A DNA stretch of 16,763 nucleotides from JBFGFG01 sp041627475 (GCA_041627475.1 JBFKQZ010000040.1:1-16763); one strand, 5' to 3'; positions 7,298 to 15,206 are shown, counted from the stretch's first letter. Numbers and translations: made by a program. The notes: a model not told the origin generated them from the sequence alone.

Positions 7298-7303
7298 ACC
7301 GTA
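7298..7303 (-). promoter_or_regulatory. Probable -10 box for a leaderless ERCC4 nuclease transcript
   Basis: TACGGT (TAnnnT) is separated from the ATG at 7291 by only six bases. That is the spacing seen for leaderless genes in actinobacteria, where transcription starts at the A of the start codon. The lack of any Shine-Dalgarno supports this reading. Confidence 0.45.
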
Positions 7304-7335
7304 CGCACCGCGCGTGACAGGCCCGTGGAGCCCGT

Positions 7336-7671
7336 TCACTCTGTCGGCGGGCCGGCCAGCTCGTAGACCCACGCCTCCACGCGACGACCGTCGTCGAGCA
7401 GCACCTCCGTGACCACGCGTTCGTACCCCGGCCCCTCGAACGCATCCAGCCGGTCGAGGTGGTCGCCCAGCGTCGCCGCCGTCAGCACGGCCACGGGGAC
7501 GGTCCCCGCCCCGTCGAGCACGATGCCCGGGTAGCCGTGCCAGCCGTCGTCGTGCCGCGTCCCCACGACCGTGCCGGTCGTCCACTCCCCCGGCACGGAG
7601 GCGAGGACCTCGGCGTTCGACCCGCCGGGCACGAGCGTCCCGTACACCGCGAGCCGCCCCGGCCCCGTCAC
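7336..7671 (-). CDS. Gamma-glutamylcyclotransferase-like (AIG2/GGCT fold) protein
   Basis: This 111-residue protein has the GGCT-family start LAVYGTLVPGGSN (YGTL at 10-13), the GYPGI turn (46-50) and LDAFEGPGYERV (75-86), in which E79 fits the catalytic glutamate. Members form 5-oxoproline from gamma-glutamyl compounds or cleave gamma-glutamylamines; the substrate here is unknown. The GTG at 7671 overlaps the hisF stop (GTGA), so it is the last, translationally coupled gene of the his operon. The frame continues upstream through hisF without family similarity, so that part was discarded. A gap of 44 bases separates it from the nuclease gene. Confidence 0.87.
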   Translation of the reverse strand: MTGPGRLAVYGTLVPGGSNAEVLASVPGEWTTGTVVGTRHDDGWHGYPGIVLDGAGTVPVAVLTAATLGDHLDRLDAFEGPGYERVVTEVLLDDGRRVEAWVYELAGPPTE

Positions 7672-8456
7672 GCCGGTGCCGGGACCTCGCGCACGACCAC
7701 GCCACGTTCGGCCATGCGGCGCTTGACGTCGCGGATGCGCAGCTCTCCGAAGTGGAAGATGCTGGCCGCCAGCACGGCCGACGCCCGGCCCTCCAGCACA
7801 CCGTCGGCCATGTGGTCGGCCGTCCCCGCGCCCCCGCTGGCGATGACCGGCACGTCGACGACCGCGTCGACGGCCTGCAGCAGGTCGAGATCGAAGCCGA
7901 CCTTCGTGCCGTCGCGGTCCATCGACGTCAGCAGCAGCTCGCCGGCACCACGCTCGGCCGCCTCTGCGCACCACGCGACCGCGTCACGGTCGATCGGCGT
8001 CCGTCCTCCGTGGACGGTGAGGTGCCAGCCCGCGGACGGGTCGTCGGGGTCGTTGCGACGCGCGTCGACGGCGGCCACCACCGACTGCGAGCCGAACGCG
8101 GCCGCGGCGCGCGCGAAGAGGTCGGGGTCACGCACACCCGCGGTGTTGAAGGCGACCTTGTCGGCGCCGGCGTGGAGCATCCGGTGCGCGTCGGCGACCG
8201 TCCGGAGCCCTCCACCGACGGCGAACGGGATCGAGACCGTGTCGGCCACGCGGGCCACGACGTCCACCATCGTCTCGCGGCCGTCCGACGACGCCGTGAT
8301 GTCGAGGAACACCAGCTCGTCGGCGCCCTCGGCGTCGTACAGCTGGCCGAGCTCCACGGGGTCACCGGCGTCGCGCAGGTCGACGAAGTTGACGCCCTTC
8401 ACCACCCGGCCGTCGGTGACGTCCAGACACGGGATGACGCGGGCGGCCAGGCTCAT
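7668..8456 (-). CDS. hisF: Imidazole glycerol phosphate synthase, cyclase subunit
   Basis: This 262-residue (beta/alpha)8 barrel uses ammonia delivered by HisH to convert PRFAR to imidazole glycerol phosphate and AICAR. It starts with RVIPCLDVTDGRVVKG and has GVNFVDLRDAGDPVE, FAVGGGLR, VAAVDARR, TSMDRDGTK and VIASGGAG. The two catalytic aspartates are D12 and D131. Length is normal. The ATG overlaps the hisA stop (ATGA), and its own stop overlaps the start of the GGCT-like gene. HisH is two genes upstream, so both halves of the heterodimer come from one message. Confidence 0.97.
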   Translation of the reverse strand: MSLAARVIPCLDVTDGRVVKGVNFVDLRDAGDPVELGQLYDAEGADELVFLDITASSDGRETMVDVVARVADTVSIPFAVGGGLRTVADAHRMLHAGADKVAFNTAGVRDPDLFARAAAAFGSQSVVAAVDARRNDPDDPSAGWHLTVHGGRTPIDRDAVAWCAEAAERGAGELLLTSMDRDGTKVGFDLDLLQAVDAVVDVPVIASGGAGTADHMADGVLEGRASAVLAASIFHFGELRIRDVKRRMAERGVVVREVPAPA

Positions 8457-9184
8457 GCGTCGCCTGCGCAGACGGCGAGCGCCTCGTCGATCGTGAACTG
8501 CTCCGCGTACAGCGCCTTGCCGACGATCGCGGCATCGACCCGCTCGTGGAGGTCGTTGATGGCCCGCAGGTCGTCGAGCGTCGCGACGCCGCCGGAGGCC
8601 GTGACGCAGGCGTCCGTCGCCTCGGCGACCCGGCGCAGCAGGTCGGTGTTCGGGCCCTGGAGCATCCCGTCCTTGTGCACGTCGGTCACCACGAAGCGCG
8701 GGACGCCCATCGCGGTGAACTCCTCCAGCGCCTCCCAGAGGTCGCCGGCCTCCTCGGTCCAACCGCGGGCCTGCAGCACGTCACCACGGACGTCGAGACC
8801 GACGGCGCACACGGGGCCGATCTCGTCGAGGACCTGCTTGACGAAGGACGGGTTCCTGAGCGCCATCGTCCCGATGACCACCCGTTCCGCCCCGAAGTCC
8901 ACGCACGTGCGCACGTCCTCCAGCGTCCGCACGCCACCCGACGCCTGCACCTTGGCACCCGTCGCCTCGATGATCGCCGCGATGAGCCCGCGGTTGCGCG
9001 GCTCGCCGGTGAAGGCGGCGTCGAGGTCGACGACGTGCAGCCACTCGCTGCCGGCGTCGCTGAAGCGACGGGCGGCGGCGATCGGGTCGTCGTCGTAGAC
9101 GGTCTCGGCGTCGGCCGCGCCCTGGGTCAGCCGGACGGCCTTGCCGTCCTTGATGTCCACGGCGGGGAACAGGGTGATGCTCAA
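8453..9184 (-). CDS. hisA: ProFAR isomerase, probably the bifunctional PriA type (HisA/TrpF)
   Basis: This 243-residue barrel enzyme isomerises ProFAR to PRFAR. Signatures are LFPAVDIKDGKAVRL (D10, R18), VVDLDAAF, QASGGVRT, ARGWTEEAGDLWEALE, FVVTDVHKDGMLQGPN (D172) and ASGGVATLDDLRAI. The RGW segment (R140, W142) and the KDGMLQGPN loop look like mycobacterial and streptomycete PriA, which also performs the TrpF reaction through an Arg and a Trp in that loop. No separate trpF is in the window. The start is TTG at 9184: no ATG or GTG precedes the conserved N-terminus closely, and a GAGG lies five bases upstream. It begins seven bases after the hisH stop. Confidence 0.95.
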   Translation of the reverse strand: MSITLFPAVDIKDGKAVRLTQGAADAETVYDDDPIAAARRFSDAGSEWLHVVDLDAAFTGEPRNRGLIAAIIEATGAKVQASGGVRTLEDVRTCVDFGAERVVIGTMALRNPSFVKQVLDEIGPVCAVGLDVRGDVLQARGWTEEAGDLWEALEEFTAMGVPRFVVTDVHKDGMLQGPNTDLLRRVAEATDACVTASGGVATLDDLRAINDLHERVDAAIVGKALYAEQFTIDEALAVCAGDA

Positions 9185-9189
9185 CGGTG

Positions 9190-9193
9190 CCTC
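9190..9193 (-). promoter_or_regulatory. Shine-Dalgarno that fixes the hisA TTG start
   Basis: GAGG, overlapping the hisH stop as TGAGG, is followed by the five-base spacer CACCG and then TTG. It is the main support for a TTG start of hisA. Confidence 0.7.
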
Positions 9194-9824
9194 ACAGCGT
9201 CGCGACCCAGTTGGCCAGCAGGCGCTGGCCGACCGGGCCCGACTTCTCGGGGTGGAACTGGGTGCCGACCACGCTGCCCTCCCGCACGATGCAGGGGAAG
9301 GTGGCGCCCGCGTACTCGGTCGTGGCGACGACGTGGGTGTCGTCCTCGGGCACGGCGTAGTAGGAGTGGACGAAGTAGCAGCGCTCGCCGTCGACCCCGT
9401 CCAGCAGGTGGTGCTCGTCGGTGGCCGCAGCCACGACGTTCCAGCCCATGTGCGGGACCGTGGAACCGACCGGGAAGCGCTCCACGCGGCCGGGGAGCAG
9501 CCCGAGACCGGCGACGTCGGGGGCCTCGTCGGAGGCGCCGTACAACAGCTGCATGCCGACGCAGATGCCGAAGAGCGGCCGCTGGTCGTCGATCCACGAC
9601 TCCAGCAGCGCGACGAGGCCGCTGCCCCGCAGGTTCGCGAGGCACGACCCGAAGGCACCGACCCCGGGCACGAGCAGGGCGTCCGCGCCCGCTGCCTCCT
9701 CGGCGTCGCCCGTGATGAACGCGGCGGCCCCTGCGGCGAGCAGCCCACGCTGGGCGGAGCGCACGTTGCCGGCGTCGTAGTCGAGCACCGCGACCCGCGG
9801 TGCCCCGTCTGGCACGACGGTCAC
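9192..9824 (-). CDS. hisH: Imidazole glycerol phosphate synthase, glutamine amidotransferase subunit
   Basis: This 210-residue class I glutamine amidotransferase supplies ammonia to HisF. It shows VAVLDYDAGNVRS (11-23), LLVPGVGAFG (50-59), the nucleophile C88 in FGICVGMQLLYG, PHMGWN (124-129), and H191 and E193 in GTQFHPEKSG. The catalytic triad is intact. The GTG start at 9824 overlaps the hisB stop (GTGA). An in-frame extension upstream lies inside hisB and has no family similarity. Confidence 0.97.
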   Translation of the reverse strand: MTVVPDGAPRVAVLDYDAGNVRSAQRGLLAAGAAAFITGDAEEAAGADALLVPGVGAFGSCLANLRGSGLVALLESWIDDQRPLFGICVGMQLLYGASDEAPDVAGLGLLPGRVERFPVGSTVPHMGWNVVAAATDEHHLLDGVDGERCYFVHSYYAVPEDDTHVVATTEYAGATFPCIVREGSVVGTQFHPEKSGPVGQRLLANWVATL

Positions 9825-10405
9825 TGCAGCACGCCCTTGGTGGACGGCACGTCGCCGCCCGTGATCGCCACGGCGCGACGCAGCGCGACGGCGAAGGACT
9901 TGAAGACGCTCTCGAAGACGTGGTGCGTGTTGCCCCCCTCGAGCAGACGCACGTGGACGGTCATCCGCGAGTTCGCGACGACCGACTCGAAGAAGTGCTT
10001 GACCAGTGACGTCTCGAACGTCCCGACGACCTCGAGCGGGACCGGGGCGTGCCACACCAGGTACGGCCGGCCCGCGAGGTCCACCGCGCAGCGCGTGAGG
10101 CACTCGTCGATCGGCACGGTCGCGTCACCGAAGCGCTCCACGCCCCGGCGGTCGCCCCAGGCCTGCGCGAGTGCCTCGCCCAGCGCGATGCCCACGTCCT
10201 CGACGGTGTGGTGGTCGTCGATCTCCGTGTCCCCCTCGGCGCGCACGGCGAGGTCGAGCCGGCCGTGCCGGCCGAGCTGGTCGAGCATGTGGTCGAAGAA
10301 CGGCACGCCGGTGTCGACGTCGACCCTGCCGGTGCCGTCGAGGTCCACCTCGACGACGATGGTCGTCTCCTTGGTGCTGCGCTCGACGCGCGCGCTGCGA
10401 TCCAT
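9821..10405 (-). CDS. hisB: Imidazoleglycerol-phosphate dehydratase
   Basis: This 194-residue monofunctional dehydratase converts imidazole glycerol phosphate to imidazole acetol phosphate. The two manganese-binding repeats DDHHTVED (63-70) and THHVFES (160-166) and the segment PFFDHMLDQLGRHG (35-48) are present. There is no N-terminal phosphatase domain, so histidinol phosphatase must be a separate gene not seen here, as in other actinobacteria. The ATG has AAGGA six bases upstream, in the 40-base gap after hisC. That gap is the largest inside the operon. Confidence 0.97.
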   Translation of the reverse strand: MDRSARVERSTKETTIVVEVDLDGTGRVDVDTGVPFFDHMLDQLGRHGRLDLAVRAEGDTEIDDHHTVEDVGIALGEALAQAWGDRRGVERFGDATVPIDECLTRCAVDLAGRPYLVWHAPVPLEVVGTFETSLVKHFFESVVANSRMTVHVRLLEGGNTHHVFESVFKSFAVALRRAVAITGGDVPSTKGVLQ

Positions 10406-10445
10406 GCCGGGTCCTTCCCTGTGCCTGCGACGGTACTGCGGCCCG

Positions 10446-11513
10446 TCAGCCGAGCACCTTGTCGAGCGCGCGGAGGAACCAGTCGTTCTCCTCCGGTGTG
10501 CCGATGGTCACCCGGATGCAGCCCTCGAGGCCGGGCTTGTCGGAGAAGTCACGCACCAGCACGCCGAGGTCCAGCAGGTCCTCGAAGACGTTGTCGTCGT
10601 CGGTGCGCAGCAGCACGAAGTTCGCCGAGGACGGCCACACGCGTGTGACGTGCTCCTGCTGGAGCAGCGCGTCCAGGACGCGATCGCGCTCCGCCGCCGT
10701 CGTCGCGAGGTGGTCGGTCAGCTCGTCGGCGCGCTCGAGTGCCACGAGCCCGGCCACCTGCGTCATCGCGTCGAGGTGGTAGGGCAGCCGCACCTTCTGC
10801 AGGTCCTCGACGACCCAGTCCGCGGCGTAGCAGTAGCCGAGGCGGAGGCCGGCGAGTCGGAAGGCCTTGCTGAACGTGCGCGACAGGACCAGCCGCGGCA
10901 GCTCGTCCAGCAGCCGCACCGAGGCGTGCGGGTCGCTGGCGAACTCGACGTAGGCCTCGTCGAGGACCACCAGGGCACGCGACTCGTCGTGCAGCGCTCG
11001 AACGGCGTCCATGCTCATCCGCACGCCGGACGGGTTGTGCGGCGACGCGACGAGGACGATGTCGGGGTCGTGGGCCGTGACCGCCTCCCGAGCGCCATCC
11101 ACGGTCAGGACGAGGTCCTCGGGCAGGTCGTGCTCGACGACCTCCGTACCCGAGACCCGGGCGACGGTCGGGTGGAACGAGTAGCCCGGCCGCACGAGCA
11201 GCAGGCGACGGCCCGGTCCCCCGTAGGCCTGCAGCAGCTGCAGCTGGACCTCGTTGGAGCCGTTGGCCACCCACACGCGGTCGGGGGTCAGGTGCGCTGC
11301 ACGCGCCAGCTCGGCGCGCAGTGCGATCGCGCGCCGGTCCGGGTAGCGGTTCAGCTCCAGCTCGCGCAGGCGCTCCCCCACGACGGCCAGGAACTCGGCC
11401 GACGGCGGGACGGGCGTCTCGTTGGTGTTCAGGCGGACCGGGACGTCCAGCTGCGGGGCCCCGTAGGGCTCGACGTCCAGCAGGTCGTCGCGGACGGGCA
11501 CGCGGTCGGTCAT
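10446..11513 (-). CDS. hisC: Histidinol-phosphate aminotransferase
   Basis: This 355-residue fold-type I PLP enzyme moves the amino group of glutamate to imidazole acetol phosphate. It has LNTNETP (28-34), NRYPD (55-59), NGSNEV (84-89), SPHNPSG (157-163, N160), LDEAYVEF (184-191) and the PLP-binding K216 in SRTFSKAFRLAGLRLGY. Length is normal. The ATG overlaps the hisD stop (ATGA). Some HisC-like enzymes also act on aromatic substrates, but its place in the his operon makes HisC the clear reading. Confidence 0.97.
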   Translation of the reverse strand: MTDRVPVRDDLLDVEPYGAPQLDVPVRLNTNETPVPPSAEFLAVVGERLRELELNRYPDRRAIALRAELARAAHLTPDRVWVANGSNEVQLQLLQAYGGPGRRLLLVRPGYSFHPTVARVSGTEVVEHDLPEDLVLTVDGAREAVTAHDPDIVLVASPHNPSGVRMSMDAVRALHDESRALVVLDEAYVEFASDPHASVRLLDELPRLVLSRTFSKAFRLAGLRLGYCYAADWVVEDLQKVRLPYHLDAMTQVAGLVALERADELTDHLATTAAERDRVLDALLQQEHVTRVWPSSANFVLLRTDDDNVFEDLLDLGVLVRDFSDKPGLEGCIRVTIGTPEENDWFLRALDKVLG

Positions 11514-12859
11514 CGGTCGCTCCGGGGTCGGCCGTCACCGCCGGCGGCGAGGTCGAGGCGGACCTCGACGGCGCGACCGTGGGCGGGAAGCTGCTCTGCC
11601 GCGGAGAGTGCCATGACGGAGCCCGCGAGGTCGGCCAGCGCCTCGTCGGAGTACTCGACGTAGTTGACCGGCACGAGGAAGCTGCTCGTCGTCAGGCCGC
11701 CGGTGAACCGGGCAGTCCCCGATGTCGGGAGCGTGTGGTTCGGGCCCGCGGCGTAGTCGCCGAGGCTGACCGGGGTGCTGCCGCCGATGAAGGTCGTGCC
11801 CGCGTAGCGGATGCGCTCTGCGAGGGCCCGGGCGTCGGCGGTCTGCACCTCGAGGTGCTCCGCGGCGAACGCCTCGGCCACCTCGACCGCGTGGTCGAGG
11901 TCGTCGACCAGCGCCACCGTGCCCTGGTTGGCGAGCGCGGTCTCGACCCGCTCGCGGTGGTGGGTGGCGGCGACCTCTGCCTCGAGGGCCTCCTCGACGG
12001 CGGGCACGAGGTCGGGGGCGTCGGTCACCAGCAGGCACGTCGCGAGCTCGTCGTGCTCGGCCTGCGCGACGAGGTCCGCGGCGAGGATCCGCGGGTCCGC
12101 GCCGGCGTCGGCGACGATCCCGATCTCGGTGGGACCGGCGTAGCCGTCGACGCCGATCAGGCCCTCGGCCGCCAGGCGCTGCTTGGCCAACGAGACGTAC
12201 AGGTTCCCCGGCCCCACCACCACGTCGCAGCGGGGGACGCTGGCGGTGCCGTGGGCCATCGCGGCGACGGCCTGTGCACCGCCCACGCGCACGACCCGGT
12301 CGACGCCGAGCAGCTCGGCGGCGGCGAGGATGGTGCGGTCGGGCCAGCCGTCCGGCTGCCCGTCGACACCGACGCCCGTGGGCGGCGTGCACAGCACGAT
12401 CTCGTCGACACCGGCCACCTGCGCCGGCACCACGGTCATGACGACGGTCGAGGGGTAGACCGCCTTGCCGCCCGGCACGTACACGCCGGCCCGATGCACG
12501 GGTCGGTGCCAGACACCCATCCGCGCACCGTCGCGCTCGTCCTCCCAGTCGGCCGGCCTCGCCCGCTCGTGGAACCAGCGGACCTGGTCGATCGCGCGCT
12601 CGAGCGCGGCCCGCAGCGAGGGCTCGAGTCCGGCCAGCGCTGCCGCGCGGACGTCCGCGGGGACGACCAGGTCGTCGAGGTCGTGCCCGTCGAAGCGGCT
12701 CGTCAGCGCACGCAGGCCGTCGTCGCCGTCACGCTCGACGGTCGCGACGACCTCGTCGACGGCGTCGCGCGCTGCGGAGAGGTCGACCCGCGGCCGCGGC
12801 AGGCGGTCCCGCGGGTCGCTGCGGTCACCGCGCAGGTCGAGGACGGACAGGCGTGGCAC
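11510..12859 (-). CDS. hisD: Histidinol dehydrogenase
   Basis: This 449-residue zinc enzyme oxidises histidinol to histidine in two NAD-dependent steps. Signature stretches are RAGVYVPGGKAVYPSTVVM (123-141), VGPGNLYV, GYAGPTEI and AAEHLEVQT, with catalytic E334 and H335. The expected zinc ligands Q266, H269, D368 and H427 are all present. The start is GTG at 12859; only a weak G-rich Shine-Dalgarno (GGGGG) precedes it. It is the first gene of the his operon, 33 bases after the histidine kinase gene, with a TAGCCT box overlapping that gene's stop codon. Confidence 0.97.
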   Translation of the reverse strand: MPRLSVLDLRGDRSDPRDRLPRPRVDLSAARDAVDEVVATVERDGDDGLRALTSRFDGHDLDDLVVPADVRAAALAGLEPSLRAALERAIDQVRWFHERARPADWEDERDGARMGVWHRPVHRAGVYVPGGKAVYPSTVVMTVVPAQVAGVDEIVLCTPPTGVGVDGQPDGWPDRTILAAAELLGVDRVVRVGGAQAVAAMAHGTASVPRCDVVVGPGNLYVSLAKQRLAAEGLIGVDGYAGPTEIGIVADAGADPRILAADLVAQAEHDELATCLLVTDAPDLVPAVEEALEAEVAATHHRERVETALANQGTVALVDDLDHAVEVAEAFAAEHLEVQTADARALAERIRYAGTTFIGGSTPVSLGDYAAGPNHTLPTSGTARFTGGLTTSSFLVPVNYVEYSDEALADLAGSVMALSAAEQLPAHGRAVEVRLDLAAGGDGRPRSDR

Positions 12860-12889
12860 GCGTACCCCCGGGAGTCTGGGTCGCCGGCG

Positions 12890-12895
12890 AGGCTA
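12890..12895 (-). promoter_or_regulatory. Possible -10 box of the his operon
   Basis: TAGCCT (TAnnnT) ends 30 bases before the hisD GTG; its TAG is the stop codon of the histidine kinase gene. The same hexamer lies 33 bases before trpE. There is no obvious -35, so read-through from the kinase gene is an alternative. Confidence 0.35.
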
Positions 12896-15148
12896 TCCCC
12901 GGGGGGTGCCCCGCCCGGTCGTGCCGAACGTCCGCACGTCGATCCCGGTCACGCGCGTGGTGCCGACCTGCGGCAGGCGCAGGACGAACTCGTTGCCACC
13001 GTTGGGGCCCCGCGAGACCTCGACGCTGCCGTCGAGCGCCTCGGCCAGGGCGCGCGAGACCGTCAGGCCGAGACCGGGCCCCTGCGTGCGCTGGAGGTGG
13101 TCGCCGAGTCGGCGGAAGGGCTCGAAGATCGCCTGGCGGGCCGAGGCCGGGATCATGGGCCCCTCGTCACGCACCCGGACGACCCCGCTCTCCCCGTCCG
13201 GACCGACCACGAGCACCACGTCGCCCGTGGTGTGCTTCAGCGCGTTGCTGACGAGTGCGCGCAGGATCCGTCGGACCGCCTCGGGGTCGGCAACCACGTC
13301 GACGGGGGTGACGTCGACCCGGACGCGTCCGCGTTCCTCGGCCGCGACGGCCTCCAGCTCGACCACCTCGGCCAGCGTCGCGTCGAGCGACACCACGCCA
13401 CGGTGCACCCGGACGATGCCGCGCTCCATCTCCGCGACCTGCAGGAGGTCGCCGATGAGGTCCGACAGCCGGCCGACCTGCTTCTCCATCGCGGCGACCA
13501 TCATCGTCCGACGGTCGTCGTCGAGCGTGTCGCCGTGCTCGCGGAGGACCTTGAGGAAGCCGCCGAGCGGCGTCAGTGGCGTCCGCAGCTCGTGTGAGAC
13601 CGTGGCGATGAAGTCGCCGCGCAGCTGTTCGAGCTCGCGTTCGCGCGTGACGTCGACGGCGACGAGGACGACACCGTCCGCGACACCACCGGACACGACC
13701 GGCGCCGCCGAGCAGCGCAGGAAGCGACGCTCGCCGTCAGGACGCTCGAGCGTCGCCGACGCCCGCTCGACCCGACCGCGGCCCGACAGGGCCAGCCCGA
13801 GCGCGTCCTCGGTCGCCTTGTGCAGTGGCCGCCCCTCCTCGTCGAGCAGGTGGAGGACCTCGTGCCACACGAGGCCGAGCTCGACCTCGTCGCGCCCCAG
13901 CATCGCCGTCATCGCCGGGTTGCAGGCAGCGAGCCGTCCGTCGGCGTCGAGGACGACGATGCCGTCCGACGCCGAGCGGAGGACGTCGGTCAGCTTGCTC
14001 TTCTCCGCGACCAGCCGAGCGCGCTCCTGCTGCACCTGGCGCAGCAGTCGACGGGTCCGCAGGGTCGCAGCGATCTCACCGGCGACGGTCGACAGCAGGT
14101 CGACGTCGGCACTCCCCCACGCCTCGACGCCACGACGGCCCGCGACGACGACCACGCCGATCACGCGGCCGTTGAGGCGGACGGGGGCGGCGATCGTGCT
14201 CGTCCCGTCGGTGTGCAGCACCGGTTCGCCGCTGCGGTGGACCGCAGCGACGGCACCGTGGGCCCACTCCGGCCCGCTGCCGTCACCCACGACGAGGAAG
14301 CTGCGGTCCGCGCCGAAGAGCTCGCGCAACCCGTCGACGGCCTCCCCGAGCGCGCCCTCGTCGAGGGCGCCGTCCAGCAGCTGCCTGCTCGCCTCGTGCA
14401 GCAGCTGCGCCTGACGTGCAGTCTCTCGGTCGGTCAGGAACCCCCGGTACCCCAGCAGCAGGCCGACGAACATGGGCACGGCGAGGACCACCGCCCCGGG
14501 GGAGCGCTCGGCGAGGATCGTCAGCAGCATGGCCACCAGCACGTCACCGGCAGCGGTCCAGACCGCTGGCCCGAGGATCTCCTGCAGCAACCTCCTGCGT
14601 GACCCGCTCCCGAACCGGTGGATCAGCTCACTGACGAGCACACCGCTCACGAGGCCGTACACCGCGGCTGCGACGACGAGCGCGGCCAGGGTTCGTGGCG
14701 CGAGCACGTCGCCGGCGACCGGACCGCCGAGGACGAGCCTGGCCGCGCCGAGGGCGGCGGCCCCCGCGACAGCGGTCTGGCTGACGTTGAACAGCGTCTT
14801 GACTGCTGAGCGGGTCGCGACGGCGTACCCCACGGCGACCATGACCGCCGCAGCGACGAGCGCTGCGGCGTCGTCGGCGAGCAGGGCGATCGTGAAGAGC
14901 ACCGACGAGGTCAGGTTGAAGCCCTGGACGTCACCGCCCTGGTGGACGCGCAGGGGGAACACGACACTGACGGCACCGAGGGTGACGAGCAGCAGGACCG
15001 CGAGGTCGAGCACGTCGTCCAGAGCGTCCCGACCGATCCAGCCCAGCACCACGAGGACCGCGCCCGCCACGAAGGCGAGCGCGGTGATGTACCGACCTGC
15101 GGTCGGTGCCATCGTCGGGGGCCGCTGCTGCGGTGGTCCTGTGCTCAC
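12893..15148 (-). CDS. Membrane sensor histidine kinase with GAF and PAS domains
   Basis: This 751-residue protein has about seven hydrophobic segments between residues 20 and 234, a GAF-like domain (about 245-365), a short coiled linker, a PAS domain (about 388-505, starting LRSASDGIVVLDADGRLAACN), a HisKA domain with H519 in FIATVSHELRTPL, and an ATP-binding domain with the N box (LVSNALKH, N635) and the G2 box GPGLGL (690-695). The G1 box reads DEGPMIP (661-667): M665 replaces the usual second glycine. The multi-helix N-terminus resembles MASE-type sensor modules. No response regulator is in the window and the signal is unknown. The start is uncertain: GTG at 15148, or ATG at 15112 (13th codon); neither has a well-placed Shine-Dalgarno. 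Confidence 0.92.
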   Translation of the reverse strand: MSTGPPQQRPPTMAPTAGRYITALAFVAGAVLVVLGWIGRDALDDVLDLAVLLLVTLGAVSVVFPLRVHQGGDVQGFNLTSSVLFTIALLADDAAALVAAAVMVAVGYAVATRSAVKTLFNVSQTAVAGAAALGAARLVLGGPVAGDVLAPRTLAALVVAAAVYGLVSGVLVSELIHRFGSGSRRRLLQEILGPAVWTAAGDVLVAMLLTILAERSPGAVVLAVPMFVGLLLGYRGFLTDRETARQAQLLHEASRQLLDGALDEGALGEAVDGLRELFGADRSFLVVGDGSGPEWAHGAVAAVHRSGEPVLHTDGTSTIAAPVRLNGRVIGVVVVAGRRGVEAWGSADVDLLSTVAGEIAATLRTRRLLRQVQQERARLVAEKSKLTDVLRSASDGIVVLDADGRLAACNPAMTAMLGRDEVELGLVWHEVLHLLDEEGRPLHKATEDALGLALSGRGRVERASATLERPDGERRFLRCSAAPVVSGGVADGVVLVAVDVTRERELEQLRGDFIATVSHELRTPLTPLGGFLKVLREHGDTLDDDRRTMMVAAMEKQVGRLSDLIGDLLQVAEMERGIVRVHRGVVSLDATLAEVVELEAVAAEERGRVRVDVTPVDVVADPEAVRRILRALVSNALKHTTGDVVLVVGPDGESGVVRVRDEGPMIPASARQAIFEPFRRLGDHLQRTQGPGLGLTVSRALAEALDGSVEVSRGPNGGNEFVLRLPQVGTTRVTGIDVRTFGTTGRGTPRG

Positions 15149-15206
15149 GTCCTACCAGTCGGTCGTCGCGGGCAGGACCTGTAGTGCGGGACGTGGACCA
15201 GCTGGA

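Noticed and set aside
7672..7974. A longer start for the GGCT-like protein at 7974.
   Set aside because: The added residues lie wholly within hisF in another frame, are Arg/Gly-rich and lack family similarity; the GTG overlapping the hisF stop gives a normal N-terminus.
9141..14414. Long plus-strand open frames of 649-840 codons across the his operon and the histidine kinase gene.
   Set aside because: They are antisense to hisD, hisC, hisB, hisH, hisA and the kinase, all of which have complete active sites. Composition is typical of high-GC shadow frames.
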